A stretch of 64,000 nt of DNA from Thiohalocapsa sp964524185 (GTDB lineage Bacteria; Pseudomonadota; Gammaproteobacteria; Chromatiales; Chromatiaceae), in the NCBI GenBank assembly GCA_964524185.1, contig CAZGCI010000004.1:16407-80406 (forward strand). The letters run 5' to 3'. Each line of letters begins with the position of its first letter. Positions within the stretch are counted from its first letter, which is position 1. Under the pieces are notes generated by a model. It had not been told where the DNA came from and did not search any database. It saw nothing but the letters and a program-made list of their open reading frames with translations. The translations under genes and the position numbers were made by a program. This document shows, in pieces, positions 61,972-64,000 of this stretch.

Positions 61972-62412
61972 ATGCGACATTACGAAGTTGTTTTTCTGGT
62001 GCACCCAAGCCAGAGCGAGCAGGTGCCAGCCATGATCGACCGCTACCGCGGTAACCTCGAGGGCCACGGCGGTAAGATCCACCGTCTCGAGGATTGGGGC
62101 CGGCGCCAGCTCGCATACCCCATCAACAAGGTCCACAAGGCGCACTACGTGCTCATGAACATCGAGTGCGATAAGCCGGCCTTGGACGAATTGGAGACGG
62201 CCTTCCGCTTCAACGATGCCGTGCTGCGCAACCTGATCATCCGGCGCAACGCGGCGGTGACCGAGCCGTCGCCGCTGCTGAAGGGCGAAGAAGAGGGTGG
62301 TGACGAGCGTGGGGAGCGCGGGGATCGCGGGGAGCGCGGCGAGCGCCGCGGCCGTCGCGACGACGACGGGGGCTCGCGTCCGCGTCGAGATGACGACGAC
62401 GACGACGCCTAA
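61972..62412 (+). CDS. rpsF: 30S ribosomal protein bS6
   Basis: 146-residue small-subunit protein, starting MRHYEVVFLVHPSQSEQVP, with GRRQLAYPINKVHKAHYVLMN core. GAGGAG lies 4 nt before the ATG. It has an extended C-terminal tail of about 45 residues, an Arg/Gly/Glu repeat ending in six aspartates, against 131-135 residues in E. coli. First gene of the rpsF-rpsR-rplI-dnaB cluster. Confidence 0.96.
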   Translation: MRHYEVVFLVHPSQSEQVPAMIDRYRGNLEGHGGKIHRLEDWGRRQLAYPINKVHKAHYVLMNIECDKPALDELETAFRFNDAVLRNLIIRRNAAVTEPSPLLKGEEEGGDERGERGDRGERGERRGRRDDDGGSRPRRDDDDDDA

Positions 62413-62466
62413 ACACGGCACGCGCACAAGCCCAGGCTTCAACCCAGCACCCAGAGGACACTCACC

Positions 62467-62691
62467 ATGGCCCGTTTCTTTCGCCGCAAGCGCTTCTGCC
62501 GCTTCACCGCCGAAGGCATCACCGAGATCGACTACAAGGACCTGAACCTGCTCAAGGCCTACGTGAGCGAGTCGGGCAAAATCGTGCCGAGCCGTATCAC
62601 CGGCACCTCCGCTAAGTATCAGCGTCAGCTGGCCGACGCCGTCAAACGCGCGCGCTTCTTGGCGCTGTTGCCTTACACCGACGGGCATTGA
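62467..62691 (+). CDS. rpsR: 30S ribosomal protein bS18
   Basis: 74-residue protein, starting MARFFRRKRFCRFTAEGI and containing IVPSRITGTSAKYQRQLADAVKRARFLALLPY, the family signature. It binds bS6 on the platform. 54 bp after rpsF; GAGGAC precedes the start. Confidence 0.97.
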   Translation: MARFFRRKRFCRFTAEGITEIDYKDLNLLKAYVSESGKIVPSRITGTSAKYQRQLADAVKRARFLALLPYTDGH

Positions 62692-62867
62692 GTCGGCGCG
62701 CATCGGTCCGTTGCGTGCGCTGCCTACAAACGGTCCGCCGCCGGTCGCGACCCCAGCAACACGACCCGGCGGGGTCCGGTACCCCACACGCCCGCGCCCC
62801 ATAGGCCAACGACCGATGGCGCGCTAACCCGCCCCGCGTCGGCACCGACAATTTGAGAGGAACCCCA

Positions 62868-63317
62868 ATGGATGTCATTCTGCTAAGAAACGTCAGCGGG
62901 CTCGGCAGCCTCGGCGACAAGGTCGCCGTGCGCCCTGGCTTCGGCCGCAATTTTCTGATCCCACAGGGCGCTGCAGTGCCGGCGACGGCGGCAAACTTAG
63001 AGGCCTTCGAGGCACGCCGTGCCGAGCTCGAAGCACAGGCCGCCGAGGCGCTGGCCAATGCCGAGCGCCGTCGCGAGCACCTGGAAGGCCTTACGGTCAC
63101 GATCCCGCGCAAGGCCGGCGATGAGGGCCGCTTGTTCGGCTCCGTCGGGACCGCAGACATCGCGGACGCCCTGACCGACGCCGGTTACGCGGTCGAGAAG
63201 AGCGAAGTGCGCCTGCCCGAGGGCCCATACCGCAACATCGGCGAGTACGAGGTGGCGGTCCATCTGCATGCGGACGTCAGCGTTGTCATCTTGGTCGAGG
63301 TCGTCCCCGGCAACTGA
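62868..63317 (+). CDS. rplI: 50S ribosomal protein bL9
   Basis: 149-residue protein: N-terminal MDVILLRNVSGLGSLGDKV and GFGRNFLIPQGAA, a long central helix, and the C-terminal domain (VTIPRKAGDEGRLFGSVG). GAGAGG before the ATG at 62868 supports this start over an ATG 15 bp earlier. The gap from rpsR is 176 bp. Confidence 0.97.
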   Translation: MDVILLRNVSGLGSLGDKVAVRPGFGRNFLIPQGAAVPATAANLEAFEARRAELEAQAAEALANAERRREHLEGLTVTIPRKAGDEGRLFGSVGTADIADALTDAGYAVEKSEVRLPEGPYRNIGEYEVAVHLHADVSVVILVEVVPGN

Positions 63318-63397
63318 CCGGCAGACCGCGGGCCACGGCGGGCCGCTGCCGCCGTCAGTGGCACAGCCAGGAACAAGCAGCCATAGGGGCGTACCCC

Positions 63398-64000
63398 GTG
63401 CAGATTGACGACGGTGAGGCTCCAGGCGCAGATCCCTTAGCCGGCGACCACTTCGGGCCGCCGGGTTTCGAGGGTATGCGCGTGCCGCCGCACAACGTGC
63501 AGGCGGAGCAATCCCTGCTCGGCGCACTGATGCTGGAGAACAGCACCTGGGAGCTCGTCGCAGACAAGGTGCGGGAGGTGGACTTCTACCGCCGAGAGCA
63601 TCAGCTCATCTTTCGCGCCGTCGTGCTGCTGGCGGACGGCGATCAGCCCTTCGACGTCGTCACCCTCGCCGAGGCACTGGAGAAGCGTAAGCTGCTCGAA
63701 GACGTCGGCGGCATGGACTACCTGGCGGAGGTCGACCGCAACACGGCCTCTGCCGCCAACGCCGTCCACTACGCGCGCATCATCCGCTTCAATTCGGTGC
63801 TGCGTCAGCTCATCAAGGCTGGCACCGGCATCGCCGACCTTGCCTTCGAGACCGAGGGTCGCTCGGAGGCGGAGATCCTCGACGCCGCCGAGGCTAAGGT
63901 CTTCGGCATCGCCGAACAGCTCGCGCGCGGCGGCGGCTTCCAACCCATCGAAGGCCTGCTCAAGATCGCCGTCGACAAGATCGACGAGCTGTTCCACCGC
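63398..64000 (+). CDS. dnaB: Replicative DNA helicase, 3' end cut off by the window edge
   Basis: First 201 residues of DnaB. The N-terminal domain shows VPPHNVQAEQSLLGALMLEN, FYRREHQLIFRA, VGGMDYLAEVDRNTASAAN and YARIIRFNSVLRQLI. GTG at 63398 is preferred, with AGGGG upstream, because E. coli DnaB has a similar N-terminal extension; the ATG at 63476 is the alternative. It is 80 bp after rplI, the usual order. Confidence 0.93.
   Translation, partial: MQIDDGEAPGADPLAGDHFGPPGFEGMRVPPHNVQAEQSLLGALMLENSTWELVADKVREVDFYRREHQLIFRAVVLLADGDQPFDVVTLAEALEKRKLLEDVGGMDYLAEVDRNTASAANAVHYARIIRFNSVLRQLIKAGTGIADLAFETEGRSEAEILDAAEAKVFGIAEQLARGGGFQPIEGLLKIAVDKIDELFHR

Overview
The window is a GC-rich (roughly two-thirds G+C) stretch of chromosome from a gammaproteobacterium. 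Gene content and protein style suggest the Chromatiales/Ectothiorhodospiraceae neighbourhood. The pointers are tig-clpP-clpX-lon-hupB-ppiD synteny, a split glycine decarboxylase (gcvPA/gcvPB), a five-gene bioBFHCD operon, the tesA/ybbA/ybbP locus and a sulfide:quinone-oxidoreductase-like flavoprotein. The family placement is inference; the class is well supported. I see no transposase, integrase, phage structural gene or CRISPR array. Almost every gene is a recognisable housekeeping gene, and the unusual material lies mostly in the intergenic DNA and in a few odd protein architectures.

Layout. 1-839: 5' part of alr (minus, runs off the left edge). 1166-10849: protein quality-control block tig, clpP, clpX, lon, hupB, tRNA-Val, tRNA-Asp, ppiD. 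11040-11816: fabI (minus). 11924-18705: a four-gene oligopeptide-type ABC importer with translational coupling. 18805-23193: a DUF188 protein (minus) and two DEAD-box RNA helicases. 23257-25508: purC (minus), a small conserved protein, ridA. 25604-30474: a BirA-like operator and bioB-bioF-bioH-bioC-bioD, each pair overlapping by 4 bp. 30820-32986: PBP4-type peptidase (dacB) followed by a PDZ-less HtrA-like lipoprotein. 33015-41375: a long minus-strand series read as promoter, tandem glycine riboswitch, gcvT, gcvH, gcvPA, tpx, gcvPB, dgkA, moaB, moeA, moaD. 41412-43083: an N-acetylmuramidase-domain protein and a YbeL-like zinc-ribbon protein (minus). 43524-46343: ppc. 46433-51226: nucleotide-sugar genes rfbB, rfbA, rfbC, fcl, gmd (minus). 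51310-54868: relA and a DUF1015 protein (minus). 55395-59384: ybbP/ybbA (minus) divergent from tesA. 59509-60636: SQR-like flavoprotein. 61074-61601: a small lipoprotein (minus). 61972-64000: rpsF, rpsR, rplI and the start of dnaB.

How the parts work together. The left block couples nascent-chain folding (trigger factor, PpiD) to ATP-dependent proteolysis (ClpXP, Lon). The bio operon carries the pimeloyl-ACP methyl-ester route (BioC, BioH) plus BioF, BioD and BioB; BioA is not in the window. The gcv genes encode the whole T, H and P parts of the glycine cleavage system under a glycine-sensing leader, with a thiol peroxidase between the two P-protein genes. The sugar cluster makes GDP-fucose and dTDP-4-keto-rhamnose precursors, but the last rhamnose gene (rfbD) is absent here.

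The best items for follow-up are: (i) a BirA-type operator overlapping the bioB promoter; (ii) a near-consensus sigma-54 element upstream of lon; (iii) at least two families of dispersed intergenic repeats, one an approximately 95-bp hairpin element at 43.3 kb and 60.9 kb; (iv) a cytosolic endolysin-like muramidase with no phage context; (v) a PDZ-less HtrA lipoprotein paired with PBP4; and (vi) the divergent tesA/ybbA start codons sharing a single CATG.
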